Assembly (NCBI RefSeq): GCF_016741935.1
Contig: NZ_JAERRG010000020.1
Span: forward strand, 124,001-188,000
Direction of reading: 5' to 3'
Length of the DNA: 64,000 nt
DNA from: Streptomyces endocoffeicus
GTDB lineage: Bacteria; Actinomycetota; Actinomycetes; Streptomycetales; Streptomycetaceae
Shown here one piece after another: positions 40,305 through 51,900 of this stretch; position 1 is the first letter of the stretch; each line of letters begins with the position of its first letter. Under the pieces are notes generated by a model, which was not told where the DNA came from, did no database searches, and worked only from the letters and a program-made list of their open reading frames with translations. A program made the position numbers and the translations under genes.

Positions 40305-43300
40305 ATGTACGAGCTGTCCCGGATCCGCCTCTACTCCATCGGGCCGGCCGGTGCGCGTTACGCCGACACCGTGCTGGACCTGCGCGGAGTCGGCGAGCCG
40401 GTGCCCAGCCCCGCGCCCACCCAGGCGGAGTTCTTCGAGGAGGAGCCGGTCGGCCCGCCGCGCCGCCCCGCCCCCGCCGGGGTGCTCTTCCTGGAGAACG
40501 GCGGCGGCAAGTCCGTCCTGCTCAAGCTGATCTTCTCGGTGATGCTGCCCGGCCATCGCAACACCCTGGGCGGGGCCAGCTCCGGTGTGCTGCGCAAGTT
40601 CCTGCTCGCCGACGACTGCGGGCATGTCGCGCTGGAGTGGCAGCACACCGTCACCGGTGAGACCGTCGTCGTCGGCAAGGTCAGCGAATGGCGCGGCCGT
40701 CAGGTCTCCAACGACCCGCGGAAGTTCGCCGAGGCGTGGTACTCCTTCCGGCCCGGCCCCGGAATGAGCCTGGACTCGCTGCCGGTCGCCGAGTCCGCGG
40801 CGGTGCGGCCCGCCGTCGAGGGCGCCTCCACCGCCCGCGGCCGCCGCCGCACCATGAAGGGCTTCCGTGACGCCCTTACGGAGGCCGCCAAGGCATACCC
40901 GCATCTGGACGTGGTCTGGGTGGAGATCCACGAGCGCTGGAACGAACACCTCGGCGAGCTCGGCCTCGACCCCGAACTCTTCCGCTACCAGCGGGAGATG
41001 AACGCCGACGAGGGCGAGGCCGCCGGGCTCTTCGCGGTCAAGAATGACTCCGACTTCACCGACCTCCTGCTGCGCGCCGTCACCGACACCCGCGACACCG
41101 ACGGGCTCGCCGACCTCGTCCATGGCTTCGCCCACAAGCTGGGGCGCCGCGCCGAGCTGACCGCCGAGCGCGAATTCACCGCCGGTTCGCTCGATCTGCT
41201 CCAGCGCATCGCGGACGCCGCGGAGCGGCGTGAGCAGGCGCGCGGTGTGCACGCGGGCGCCGAGCGCCGCACCCGTACGCTCGCCCGGCGGCTGTCCGCG
41301 CGCGGCGCGGAGGAGCGGGCGCGGGCCGCCGAGCTCGCCGAGCGGGTCGCCTCCGCCGCCGAGGCCGTCACCGACGCCGAGGGGGCGCGCGGCCGCAGCG
41401 ATCTCGTCGCCGCCGAACTCGCCTACCGGCACGCCTCCTTGGCGCTCGCCGCCGCCGAGAAGGGCGCCGCCGCGCAGCGCCGCGAGCTCAACGACGCCCG
41501 CACCCTGCACTCCGCCTGGCAGGCCGCCGAGACGGTGCTGCGCCACCGCGCCGCCGCCGACCGCTCCGCGCGCGTGGCCGCCGCGATCCGCGAGGCGGAG
41601 CGGGACGCGGCGCCCGCGCTCGCCGCCCGCGCCAAGGCCGCGGCCGACCTCGTCCGCGCCCTGCACGCGGCCGCGGAGGACGGCGAGCGGGTCGCCAACG
41701 GCGAGGAGGAGCGGTCCGCCGTCCTCCAGGAGGCGGGCGAGGCCGCCCACCGCGACGCCACCTCCGCCGCCACGGCGGCCCAGCGCGCCCGCAGCGACAC
41801 CGAGCATCTGCGCCAGCGGCTCGCCGAGGTCGAGCAGGAGACCGCCGAGGCCGTCCGCGCCGGATGGCTCGACGACTCCGCCCCCGACGCCGACCCGGCG
41901 CGCGCCGCCCTCGCCGCGAGCGATGCCGAGAAGACCACGGTCGCCGCCTTCGACGAGGCCCGCGAGACCGCCCGGCGCACCGCCGACCACGCGAAGTCGG
42001 CCGCCGCCGAGGAGGCCCGCGCCGAACTGGCCGCGGCGCGGGCGGTGGACGCGGCGCGGGCCGCGGAGTCCGCGTACGACGCGGAACGGCGCGCCGCGGA
42101 GGCGCTGGGCGCGGAGCAGCGCTTGGTCGAACTGCTGGGCCTGCCACAGCCCCCCGCCACCGTCCCCGCCCCCCGCGGCACCACCACTCGCCCGTCACCG
42201 GCGGACGCGCGCGCGGCGCGCGGGGTGACGGTGCGCGTTCCGGGCGCGGACGGCGTGGGCCGCCGAGGCGCCCGAGCCCTGCCGACCGACTCCGACCGGG
42301 CCGGGTGGATCACGGTCCACGTGGACGAGGAGGACACGGACGACGTCGGCCTCTCCCAACTCCCCGCCGCCTTCCGCGCGGACCCCTCCGCCCACACGAT
42401 CCCCGTGGACTGCGGGCCCGCGCCCCACGACCACGCCTACGCCCCCGAGGAGCCCCCCACCGACATCCGCGAACGTTTCGCGGGAGAGGACTACGCCGGG
42501 ATGGGCGCCGCCCCGGCGCGCCCCACGGACGATCCCGCGGCGCGCGGTGACGGCGTTCCCGCCTCGTGCGCGCTCGGTGAGCCGTGCCCGGTGGACGAGG
42601 TGCCGGGGGGCGGCTCCGTCCCGGTCGGCGGTGCACGGACGGATGCCGGACCGGTGGGCGAGGCGGAGGAGGCGCCCTCCACTCGCCATGGAGCGGCGTC
42701 CGTCGAGGACGCGGAGGCGGGCCCCGGGGAGACCCCCGGGCGTCGTCCGCTCGCGGCGGAGTCGCGGCCCGCGGGGCGGGTGACGGTACGGATCGACGAG
42801 GCTGAGGACGCCCCGTCGGGCGATGGCCTTCCGCGCCCGGAGGGCCACCGTGGCGGCGCCCCGGACGTGGCGGCCGATCCCCACGGCGACGGCGGTAAGG
42901 CCGCCACGGACTCCGCCGACGTCGCCCACGCGGCCCCGCCGGGCGGCTCGCGCGGTGGCGCCCGGGTCGTGGCGGCTGAGTCCCGGCCGTCCGAAGAGGT
43001 TTCGGCTCGGGTGGGGGACGGTGACGACGGTCAGGCCGTAGGGGAGACCGCCGCCACCGGCACCCGGCCCGCCAACGTCACCCCCGCCGATGCCGTCACC
43101 CCCGCCGACGCCGACCCCGACCCCGACCCCGACGACTCCGACTGCTGGAGCCCCGAGCCCGGCGGCGACCCCGAGCCCGAACCCAACCGCGGCCACCGCA
43201 CCCCGCCCGCCCCGCGGCCCCTCGCGGAAGGGCCGCTCACCGCCGAGGAGTTGGACCGGAACGCCGAGGCGTTGCGGGAGCTGCTCGAGGAGAGTGTGGG

Positions 43301-45977
43301 CTCCGCCGAGCGCCAGTTGTTCGAGTTGCGGACCGCCGCCGCCGAGGACGCGCGGATTCTGGGGGCGCTCGGTGACGGCGGGCTGTTGCCGCCGAGTGCC
43401 GATGTGCTGGCGGCCGTCGAGTTCCTCGGGGAGCACGGCATCCCCGCGCTCCCCGGCTGGCGCTATCTCGCCCAGGCCGTGGACCCCGTCGACCACGCCG
43501 CCGTGCTCGCGGCCCGTCCCGAGCTGGTGGACGGTGTCGTCATCACCGACCCCGGCACCCACGCCCGCGCCCGTGAGGTGCTCGGCCAGGCGTCGCTGCT
43601 GCCGCGGTCCGCCGTGGCCGTCGGGACGTCGGCCGCGCTGCTCGCGCCGACGCCCGCGCCGGGCGGCGAGGACAGCGGGGTCTTCCTCGTGCCGCCGAAC
43701 CCGGCGATGCACGACGAGCGCGCCGCCGACGACGAGCGGCGCGGGCTGCGGGCCCGCGCCACCGCGCGGGACGAGGAGATCAGGGCGCTCGCCGCGCGGC
43801 TGGCCGGGGACCGGGCGCTGTCCGCGCGGCTCGCCTCCTGGCGCACCGGCTGCCCGCCCGGGCGGCTCGCGGAGCTCGCGGCGGCGACCGAGACCGGACG
43901 GGAGACCGCCGACACCGCGCAGCGCGACCTCGTGGAGGCGCGTACGGCACGGGCCGAGGCCGACGAGGCCGCCACCGAGGCCGCCCGCGTCCGGGACGAG
44001 CGCCAGGAGGCGGCGCAGCGGGCCCGCCGGGTGGCGGACGCGCTGGCCGGTCTGGCGTACCGGCTGCGGGAGCGCGCCACCTGGCAGACCCGGCTGCGCG
44101 AACTGGCCGAGGAGGCCGTCGAGTACGAGGAGCGCGCCGCGGGCTGTGTGGACCGGGCCCGCGCCGCCGACGAGGACCGGCGCGCCGCCCAGCGCGCGGC
44201 TGACGACGCGCGCCGTACCGCCCGCGCCCTGCGCGCCGAGCGCGCGGAGATCGCGGGCGCCCCCGACGACCTCGGCGAGGCCACCGAGCCGGCCTCCGCC
44301 TCGCTGCCCGCGCTCCGTGAGGCGTACCGCGCCGCCTCCCAGGTCTACGAGAAGGTCGGCGTCGGCGCCGACCTCCGCGCCGAACAGGCCCGCGCCGAAA
44401 GCGACGAGAGCGCGGCCCTCGCCACCCTCGACCGGCTCACCAACAAGGTCCGCACCCGCGCCGCCCAGCTCCTGGAGGGCACCGACGGCGCCGACGGCCC
44501 CTCCCGGCAGGCCGCCGCCGCCCGCGCCGAATCGCTGGTGCAGATGCTGGAGAGCCGCGCGTCGGCGGCGAGCGAGCAGCTGGGCCGGCTGCGCGGCGAG
44601 GCCGAGCGGCTCGCTCCCGCCGACGGCGACGCCCACACCGAGCTGCCGGAGGAGACGGTCCCGGCCGACGCCGAGCAGGCGAAGGAGCTGCTGCGCACCG
44701 CCAACGGCGAACTGGCCGCCCGTACGGACGCCCTGGACACCGCCCGCACCGCCCACGCCGACACGGTGCGCGCCCACCGCGCCGCCGAGGACGCCGCGGG
44801 CGGCTTCGACGAGACCGCCGCCCTGCTGCGGGATCTGCTGCGGGACGGCCCCGGCGCGGAGGACGACGGCGAGCGGCCCGAGCCGTACGCCGGGGATCTC
44901 GCCGAGGCCCGTCAGGCCGCCGCCGAGACCCGCCGCTCACTGCGCGGCTGCGCCGCCGACCTGTCGGCGGCCGAGTCCTCGGTGCGGGAGGCGAGCGACG
45001 TCCTCGTACGGCACGCCAACTCCACCCGCTACGAGCAGGTGCGCACCCCCGCCCGCCAGCAGATCCGGGAGCTCCCCGCGGCCGCGCTGCCCGAGCACGC
45101 CGCCGCCTGGGCCGAGGCGTTCGCGCCCCGGCTGCGTGTGCTCACCGACGAGCTGGAGCAGCTGGAGCGCAACCGCGACTCGATCGTGGACCGGCTGCGC
45201 GGCCTCGTCGAGTCCTGCCTCGCCACGCTGCGTTCGGCGCAGCGGCTCTCCCGGCTCCCGGAGGGGCTCGGCGAGTGGTCGGGCCAGGAGTTCCTGCGGA
45301 TCCGCTTCGAGGACCCCGACCAGGCCTCGCTCACCGAGCGGCTCGGTGAGGTCATCGACGAGGCCACCCGCTCCGCCGTCCGGAAGAACTCCGATCTGCG
45401 CCGGGACGGCATGTCGCTGCTGCTGCGCGGGGTCCATGCCGCGCTCCAGCCGCGCGGCGTGGCCGTGGAGATCCTCAAGCCGGACGCGGTGCTGCGGGCC
45501 GAGCGGGTGCCGGTGGGGCAGATGGGCGATGTGTTCTCCGGCGGCCAGCTGCTGACCGCCGCCATCGCGCTGTACTGCACGATGGCGGCCCTGCGCAGCA
45601 ACGACCGGGGCCGGGACAAGCACCGCCACGCGGGCACGCTCTTCCTCGACAACCCGATCGGCCGCGCCAACGCCACCTATCTGCTGGAGCTCCAGCGGGC
45701 GGTGGCGGACGCGCTGGGGGTGCAGCTGCTCTATACGACGGGGCTGTTCGACACCACGGCGCTGGCCGAGTTCCCGCTGGTGATCAGGTTGCGCAATGAC
45801 GCGGATCTGCGGGCCGGCCTGAAGTACATCAGCGTCGAGGAGCATCTGCGGCCGGGTCTGCCGGTCCGCGAGCCGGAGGAGGAGCAGCAGGTGCACGGCC
45901 AGATCACCGCCACCCGGATGTACCGCCGCCCCGAGGCGGACGCGGAGGCGCCCGCCGGGGCGGCGGACCGGACATGA
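40305..45977 (+). CDS. SMC-like ATPase of a condensin-type operon (MksB/JetC-like), 1890 aa
   Basis: N-terminal head: YELSRIRLYSIGPAGARYADTVLDL, then Walker A FLENGGGKSVLLK (63-75). Coiled-coil follows to about 620 (Ala/Glu/Arg heptads). Residues of about 625-985 are a disordered insert rich in Pro, Gly, Asp and Ala. Next comes a compact, hinge-like domain (GIPALPGWRYLAQAVDPVDH, GVVITDPGTHARAREVLGQ; about 1000-1130). A second coiled-coil runs to about 1650. The C-terminal head has the signature VFSGGQLLTAAIALYC (about 1744) and Walker B GTLFLDNPIGRANATYLLELQ (about 1778). The Walker B residue after Asp is Asn, where SMC proteins have Glu. With the two genes upstream it looks like a chromosome-organising or anti-plasmid complex. 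No JetD-like nuclease follows. Confidence 0.72.
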   Translation: MYELSRIRLYSIGPAGARYADTVLDLRGVGEPVPSPAPTQAEFFEEEPVGPPRRPAPAGVLFLENGGGKSVLLKLIFSVMLPGHRNTLGGASSGVLRKFLLADDCGHVALEWQHTVTGETVVVGKVSEWRGRQVSNDPRKFAEAWYSFRPGPGMSLDSLPVAESAAVRPAVEGASTARGRRRTMKGFRDALTEAAKAYPHLDVVWVEIHERWNEHLGELGLDPELFRYQREMNADEGEAAGLFAVKNDSDFTDLLLRAVTDTRDTDGLADLVHGFAHKLGRRAELTAEREFTAGSLDLLQRIADAAERREQARGVHAGAERRTRTLARRLSARGAEERARAAELAERVASAAEAVTDAEGARGRSDLVAAELAYRHASLALAAAEKGAAAQRRELNDARTLHSAWQAAETVLRHRAAADRSARVAAAIREAERDAAPALAARAKAAADLVRALHAAAEDGERVANGEEERSAVLQEAGEAAHRDATSAATAAQRARSDTEHLRQRLAEVEQETAEAVRAGWLDDSAPDADPARAALAASDAEKTTVAAFDEARETARRTADHAKSAAAEEARAELAAARAVDAARAAESAYDAERRAAEALGAEQRLVELLGLPQPPATVPAPRGTTTRPSPADARAARGVTVRVPGADGVGRRGARALPTDSDRAGWITVHVDEEDTDDVGLSQLPAAFRADPSAHTIPVDCGPAPHDHAYAPEEPPTDIRERFAGEDYAGMGAAPARPTDDPAARGDGVPASCALGEPCPVDEVPGGGSVPVGGARTDAGPVGEAEEAPSTRHGAASVEDAEAGPGETPGRRPLAAESRPAGRVTVRIDEAEDAPSGDGLPRPEGHRGGAPDVAADPHGDGGKAATDSADVAHAAPPGGSRGGARVVAAESRPSEEVSARVGDGDDGQAVGETAATGTRPANVTPADAVTPADADPDPDPDDSDCWSPEPGGDPEPEPNRGHRTPPAPRPLAEGPLTAEELDRNAEALRELLEESVGSAERQLFELRTAAAEDARILGALGDGGLLPPSADVLAAVEFLGEHGIPALPGWRYLAQAVDPVDHAAVLAARPELVDGVVITDPGTHARAREVLGQASLLPRSAVAVGTSAALLAPTPAPGGEDSGVFLVPPNPAMHDERAADDERRGLRARATARDEEIRALAARLAGDRALSARLASWRTGCPPGRLAELAAATETGRETADTAQRDLVEARTARAEADEAATEAARVRDERQEAAQRARRVADALAGLAYRLRERATWQTRLRELAEEAVEYEERAAGCVDRARAADEDRRAAQRAADDARRTARALRAERAEIAGAPDDLGEATEPASASLPALREAYRAASQVYEKVGVGADLRAEQARAESDESAALATLDRLTNKVRTRAAQLLEGTDGADGPSRQAAAARAESLVQMLESRASAASEQLGRLRGEAERLAPADGDAHTELPEETVPADAEQAKELLRTANGELAARTDALDTARTAHADTVRAHRAAEDAAGGFDETAALLRDLLRDGPGAEDDGERPEPYAGDLAEARQAAAETRRSLRGCAADLSAAESSVREASDVLVRHANSTRYEQVRTPARQQIRELPAAALPEHAAAWAEAFAPRLRVLTDELEQLERNRDSIVDRLRGLVESCLATLRSAQRLSRLPEGLGEWSGQEFLRIRFEDPDQASLTERLGEVIDEATRSAVRKNSDLRRDGMSLLLRGVHAALQPRGVAVEILKPDAVLRAERVPVGQMGDVFSGGQLLTAAIALYCTMAALRSNDRGRDKHRHAGTLFLDNPIGRANATYLLELQRAVADALGVQLLYTTGLFDTTALAEFPLVIRLRNDADLRAGLKYISVEEHLRPGLPVREPEEEQQVHGQITATRMYRRPEADAEAPAGAADRT

Positions 45978-45987
45978 GCCCGGCGGG

Positions 45988-48900
45988 CTAGCCCGAACCG
46001 GTGTTCACCGTCTGGGTGATGGACGCCGAGGAGGCCGCGAAGTTGACATCGCCGTTGTAGTTGGCGGTGACGGTATGCGTCCCCTTCTGCAGCGGGTTGA
46101 ACGTCGCGGAGGCGGTGCCGTTCACCAGCGTCACCACCTGGGGGGTGCGATTGGTAATGGCCAGGGTGACGGTCCCGGTGGGTGTCCCCGTACCGGGGGC
46201 GACGGGGGACACGGTCGCGGTGACCGTCACCGGATCGCTCACCAGAGAGGGATTCGGGGAGGAGACCACGGCCGTGGTGGTGGCCGCCTTGTTCACGGTC
46301 TGGGTGTCGGTGCCGCTGGACGTGGCGAAGTTCTCGGTCCCGTTGTAGGTGGCCGTGATGGTGAACGGGCTCCCGGTGGTGGTCGTGTAGGTGTGGGTGA
46401 CGGTCGCGATGCCGCCGGAGAGGATGCCCACGGCGGTGTTGGTGCCGTCGCCGAAGGAGAAGGTGACCGCTCCGACCGGGGTGCCGGACGCGGACGAGAC
46501 CGTCGCCCTGATGGTCACCGACTGACCCACCACCGAGGGGTCGGGGGTCGAGGTCACCGTGGTGGTGGTCGCGGCCTTGTTGTTGATGGTCTGGGTGTCG
46601 GTGCCGCTGGACGCGCTGAAGTTGGTGTCCCCGTTGTAGGTGGCCGTGATGGGGAAGGGGCTGCCCGTCCTGGTGGTGTAGGTGTGGTTGACGGTCGCGA
46701 CGCCGCCGGAGAGGGTCACGGTGCTGTTGCCCGTACCGTCGCCGAAGCTGAAGGTCACGGTGCCGGTGGGGGTTCCGGCGCCGGGGGAGAGGGATGCCAC
46801 GGTGGCGGTGAGGGTCACCGACTGCCCGGTCGCGGACGGGTCCGGCGCGGAGACCACGGTCGTGGTGGTGGCCGCCCGGCCCACGGTCTGGCTGTCGGTG
46901 CCGGTGGAGGCCGTGTAGTTGGTGTCGCCGTTGTAGGTGGCGGTGACCGGGTAGGGGCTGCCGGTCCTGGTGGTGTAGGCGTGGGCGGTGGTGGCCGTGC
47001 CGCCGGACAGCGGCGCGGTGACGGTCGGTGCGCCGTCGCCGAAGGAGAAGGTGACCGTCCCGGTCGGGATTCCGGCGCCGGGGAGGACCGATGCCACGGT
47101 GGCGGTGAGCGTGACGGTCTGGCCGGTGACGCTGGGGTCAGGCGCGGAGGCGACGGTGGTCGTCGTGGCCGCCTTGTTGACCGTCTGGGTGTCGGTGCCG
47201 GTGGACGAGGTGTAGCCGTTGTCCCCGTTGTAGGTGGCGGTGACGGTGTACGGGCTGCCCGAGGTCCCCGCGTAGGCGTGGGTGACGGTGGCCACGCCCC
47301 CGGCGACGGGCGCCGTGGCGGTCGGTGTGCCGTCGCCGAAGGAGAAGGTGACGGTGCCGGTGGGCGTTCCGGAGCCGGGCCCGACCGGGGTGACGGTGGC
47401 GGTGAGGGCCACGGTCTGGCCGGTGACGGTGGGGTCGGGGGAGGAGGCGACGGTCGTGGTGGTGGCCGCTTTGTTGACGGTCTGGGTGTCGGTGCCGGTG
47501 GAGGGCGCGAAGCCGGTGTCGCCGTTGTAGGTGGCGGTGACCGTGAAGGGGCTGCCCGCGGCGGTGCTGTACGCGTGGGTAATGGTGGCCACGCTCCCGG
47601 CGACCGGCGCCGTGGCGGCCGGTGTGCCGTCGCCGAAGGAGAAGGTGACGGTGCCGGTGGGCGTTCCGGAGCCGGGCCCGACCGGGGTGACGGTGGCGGT
47701 GAGGGTGACGCTCTGCCCGGTGACGCCGGGGTCGGGCGAGGAGGACACCGCCGTCGTGGTGGCCGCCCTGTTGACCGTGTGCACATCGGTGCCGCTGGAC
47801 GCCGTGTAGTCGGTGTCCCCGTTGTAGGTGGCGGTCACGGTGTACGGGCTGCCGGAGGTCCCCGCGTAGGAGTGGGTGACGGATGTGAGGCCGTCGGCGA
47901 GCGGCGCGGTGGCGGTCGGCGTGCCGTCGCCGAAGTCGAAGGTGACCGTCCCGGTCGGCACCCCCACCCCCGGGGCGATCGGCACCACCGTCGCGCTGAG
48001 GGTGACGGGCTGGCCGCTGACCGTGGGATCCGGCGCGGAGACCACCGCCGTCGTGGTGGCCGCCTGGTGCACGGTCTGGGTGTCGGTGCCGCTGGACGAG
48101 AGGAAGCTGGGGTCGCCGTCGTAGGTGGCGGTCACCGTGAAGCCGCCGGCGGTCGTATAGGCGTGGCTGATCGTGGCCACCCCATTGGCCAGCGGCGCCG
48201 ACGCGACCGGGGAGCCGTCGCCGAAGTCGAAGGTGACGGTGCCGGTCGGCACCCCCGCCCCCGGGGCGATGGGGGCCACCGTCGCCGTGAGGGTCACCGG
48301 CTGCCCGACCACGGAGGGATCGGGCGCGGAGGCCACCGTCGTGGTCGTGGACGCCGGGGCGACCGTCTGGGTGTCCGTGCCCGCGGAGGAGCTGAAGTTG
48401 ACGTCCCCGCTGTAGGTGGCGGTGACCGTGTACGGGCTGCCCACCGCGGTCGTGTAGGAGTGGACCACGGTCGCCACCCCGGCGGAGAGCGACGCCGTGG
48501 CGGTCGGCCTGCCGTCGCCGAAGTCGAAGGTCACCGTGCCGGTGGGGACCCCGGCACCGGGCGGGGTCGGTGCCACGGTCGCGGTGAAGGTCACCGCCCG
48601 GCCGGTCACCGAGGGGTCCGGGGAGGAGGTCACGGTGGTCGATGTGGTGGCGGCGCTCGCCGACACCGTGTGCGTCCCGGTGGCGGTGGAGGGCGCGAAG
48701 TCGGCGTCGCCGCTGTAGGCGGCGGTGACCGCGAAGGGGCTGCCGACCGAGGTCGCGTAGGGGTGGGCCACGGTGGCCACCCCGCCGCTGACCGGTGCGG
48801 TGGCGGTCGGCGTGCCGTCCCCGAAGTCGAAGGTGACCGTGCCGGTCGGGCTGCCCGCCCCCGGGGCCGCGGCGGCGACCCTGGCGGTGAAGGTGACCTG

Positions 48901-51900
48901 CTCGCCCGCCACGGACGGGTCCGGAGAGGTGACCAGGGAAGTGGCGGAGGCCGCCTGACCGACCGTCTGGGTGTCGGTTCCGATGGAGGCGGTGAAGTCG
49001 GCGTCGCCGCTGTAGGAGACGGTGATGGTGTACGGGCTGCCGGAGGTGCTCGGGTAGGCGTGGGTGACGCTCGCCGCCCCGTTGACGAGCGGCGCGGTGA
49101 CGGCCGGGCCGCCGTCGCCGGGGTCGAAGGTGACGGTGCCGGTGGGGATGCCGTCCCCCGGTACCGCCGGTGCGACGGTGGCGCCGATGGTCACCGCCTG
49201 ACCGGCCACCGAGGGGTCGGGGGCCGAGGTCACCGTGGTGATGGTCGCGGCCGGGTGCACGGTCTGGGTGGCGGTGCCGGCGGACGCGGTGAAGTCGGCG
49301 TCGCCGCTGTAGTCCGCCGTGATGGTGTACGGACTGTCGAAGGCGATCGGATAGGCGTGGGTGGTGGTCGCCACCCCGCCGGTGACCGGCGCAGTGACGG
49401 CCCCCGTCCCGTCGCCGAAGTCGAAGGTGACGGTTCCGGTGGGGGTTCCGGCTCCCGGTGCGACGGCCGCGATGGTGGCGGTGACGGTCACCGGCTGGCC
49501 GGTGACCGACGGATTCGGCGACGAGTCCACCGCCGTCGTCGACAACGCCCGCTCGACGCTATGCGTTTCCGTCTTCACCGAGCCGATGAAGTGGGCGTCC
49601 CCGCCGTAGGTGGCGGTGACCGTGTACGGGCTGCCCGCCGCGGTCGCGTAGGTGTGAGCGGCCGTCGCCACACCGTCCGTCACCGGGACGTCGACCGTCT
49701 GCGTGCCGTCGCCGAAGTCGTAGGTCACCGTGCCCGTGGGCGCGCCCGCGCCCGGGGCGACCGGCGCCACCCTCGCGAGGAACGTCACCGGCTGGCCCGT
49801 GACCGACGGCTCCGGCAGATCGCTGACGGCGACGGTGGTCGAGGCGCGGCCCACGGTCTGGATGTCGGTGCCGAGGGATGTGCGGAAGTCCGCGTCGCCG
49901 TCGTAGGTGGCGATGATGGTGTACGGGCTGCCGGAGGCGTCGGTGTAGGCGTGGGTGACGGTGGCCACGCCCGCGGTCATGGGCGCGGTGAGGGCCGGGC
50001 TGCCGTCGCCGGGGTCGAAGGTGACGGTGCCGGTGGGGGTTCCGGCTCCTGGTGCGACGGCCGAGACGGTGGCGGTGATGGTCACCGGCTGACCCGTCAC
50101 CGAGGGACCGGGCGAGGAGGTCACATCGGTGTCGGTGGAAGCCGGGGCGACGGTCTGGGTGTCGGTGCCGGTGGAGGCGGTGAAGTCGGAGTCGCCGCCG
50201 TAGTTCGCCGTGATGGTGTACGGGCTGCCCGAGGTGTCGGCCCAGGCGTGGGTGACGGTGGCCACGCCCGCGGTCATGGGCGCGGTGAGGGCCGGGCTGC
50301 CGTCGCCGGGGTCGAAGGTGACGGTGCCGGTGGGGGTTCCGGCTCCTGGTGCGACGGCCGAGACGGTGGCGGTGATGGTCACCGGCTGGCCCGCCACCGA
50401 CGGATCCGGCGCCGAGACCACCGCGGTGGTGGTGAGGGCCCGGCCGACGGAGTGGGTGACGAGGTCGCCGGAGCCCGTGAAGTCGGGGCTGCCGCCGTAC
50501 GTGGCGGTGACGGGGTACGGGCTGCCCGCCGCGGTCGTATAGGCGTGCACGGCCGTCGCCAGGCCGTCGACGACCGGGGTCGCGGCCGGGGTGCTGCCGT
50601 CGCCGAAGTCGAACGTCACCGTCCCGGTCGGCGAGCCCCCGCCCGGTGCCACGGGCGCCACGGTCGCCGTGAACGAGACCGGCCGGCCCACGACGGACGG
50701 CTCCGGCGCGGAGCTCACCGTGGTGGTCGTCGCGGACTGCAGGACGGTTTGGTCCTCGGTGTCCACCGAGGACCGGAAGTCGTCGCTGCCGCCGTATGTC
50801 GCGGTGATCGTGTACGGGCTGCCGAGCCTGCTCGGGTATGCGTGCGAAAGGATGGCGGCCCCTCCGGTCAGGGGCACGTCGACCGCCTGCGTGCCGTCGC
50901 CGAAGTCGAAGGTGACCGCGCCGGACGGCACCCCGGCCCCGGGCGGCACCGGGGTGACCGTCGCCGTGACGGTCACCTCCTCGCCCACCACCGACGGATC
51001 GGGATCGGCGGTCACCGTGATGGTGGTCGAGGACGGATGGACGGTGTGGGTGTCGGTGCCGGTGGAGGGCGCGAAGTCGCCGTCGTCGCCGTAGGTGGCG
51101 CTGATGGTGTACGGGCTGCCGGACGTCCCCGGATAGGCGTGGGTGACCGCCGCCACTCCGGCCACGCTGGGGGCGGTGACCGGCGGAGTGCCGTCGCCGA
51201 AGTCGAAGGTGACGGTGCCGTTGGTGGTGCCCGAACCCGGGGCGACGACCGCCACGTTGGCGGTGACGGTCACGGGCTGGCCGACCTGGGACGGGTCCGG
51301 CGAGGAGAAGACGGTGGTGGCGGTGGCCGCCGGGTTCACGGTCTGGGTGAGGGTGTCCGTGGATCCGGTGAAGCTCACGTCCCCGTCGTAGGTGGCGGTG
51401 ACCGTGTACGGGCTGCCCGCGGTGTGGGGGTAGGCGTGGACGGCGATCGCGGTTCCGCCGGTCAGGGGTGCCCGGACCGTCGGGCCGCCGTCGCCGAAGT
51501 CGAAGGTCACCGTGGAGGGCGGGGTCCCCGCGCCCGGCTGCCCCGACGCCACGGTCGCGGTGAAGGTGACCGGCCGGCCCGTCACGGACGGATTCGGCGC
51601 GGAGCTCAGCGTCGTGGACGACGAGGCCGGGGTGACCGTCTGGATGTCCAGCCCGGTCGACCCGGTGAAGTCGTCGTCCCCGCTGTAGGTGGCGATGATC
51701 GTGTACGGGCTGCCCGCCGTCGAGGCGTAGGCATGGCTGGTCGTCGCCGTGTCGCCGGTGAGCGGGACGGTGACGGTCGTGCTGCCGTCGCCGAAGTCGA
51801 AGGTCACGGTGCCGGTGGCGGTGCCCGCGGCGGGCGGCAGGACCGTCACGGTCGCGGAGACGGTCACCGCCTCGCCGATGACGGACGGGTCCGGGGTGGT

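Noticed and set aside
42195..44777. 860-codon minus-strand frame inside the SMC-like gene
   Set aside because: Antisense Gly/Arg-rich shadow; the plus strand has Walker A, signature, Walker B and coiled-coil heptads.
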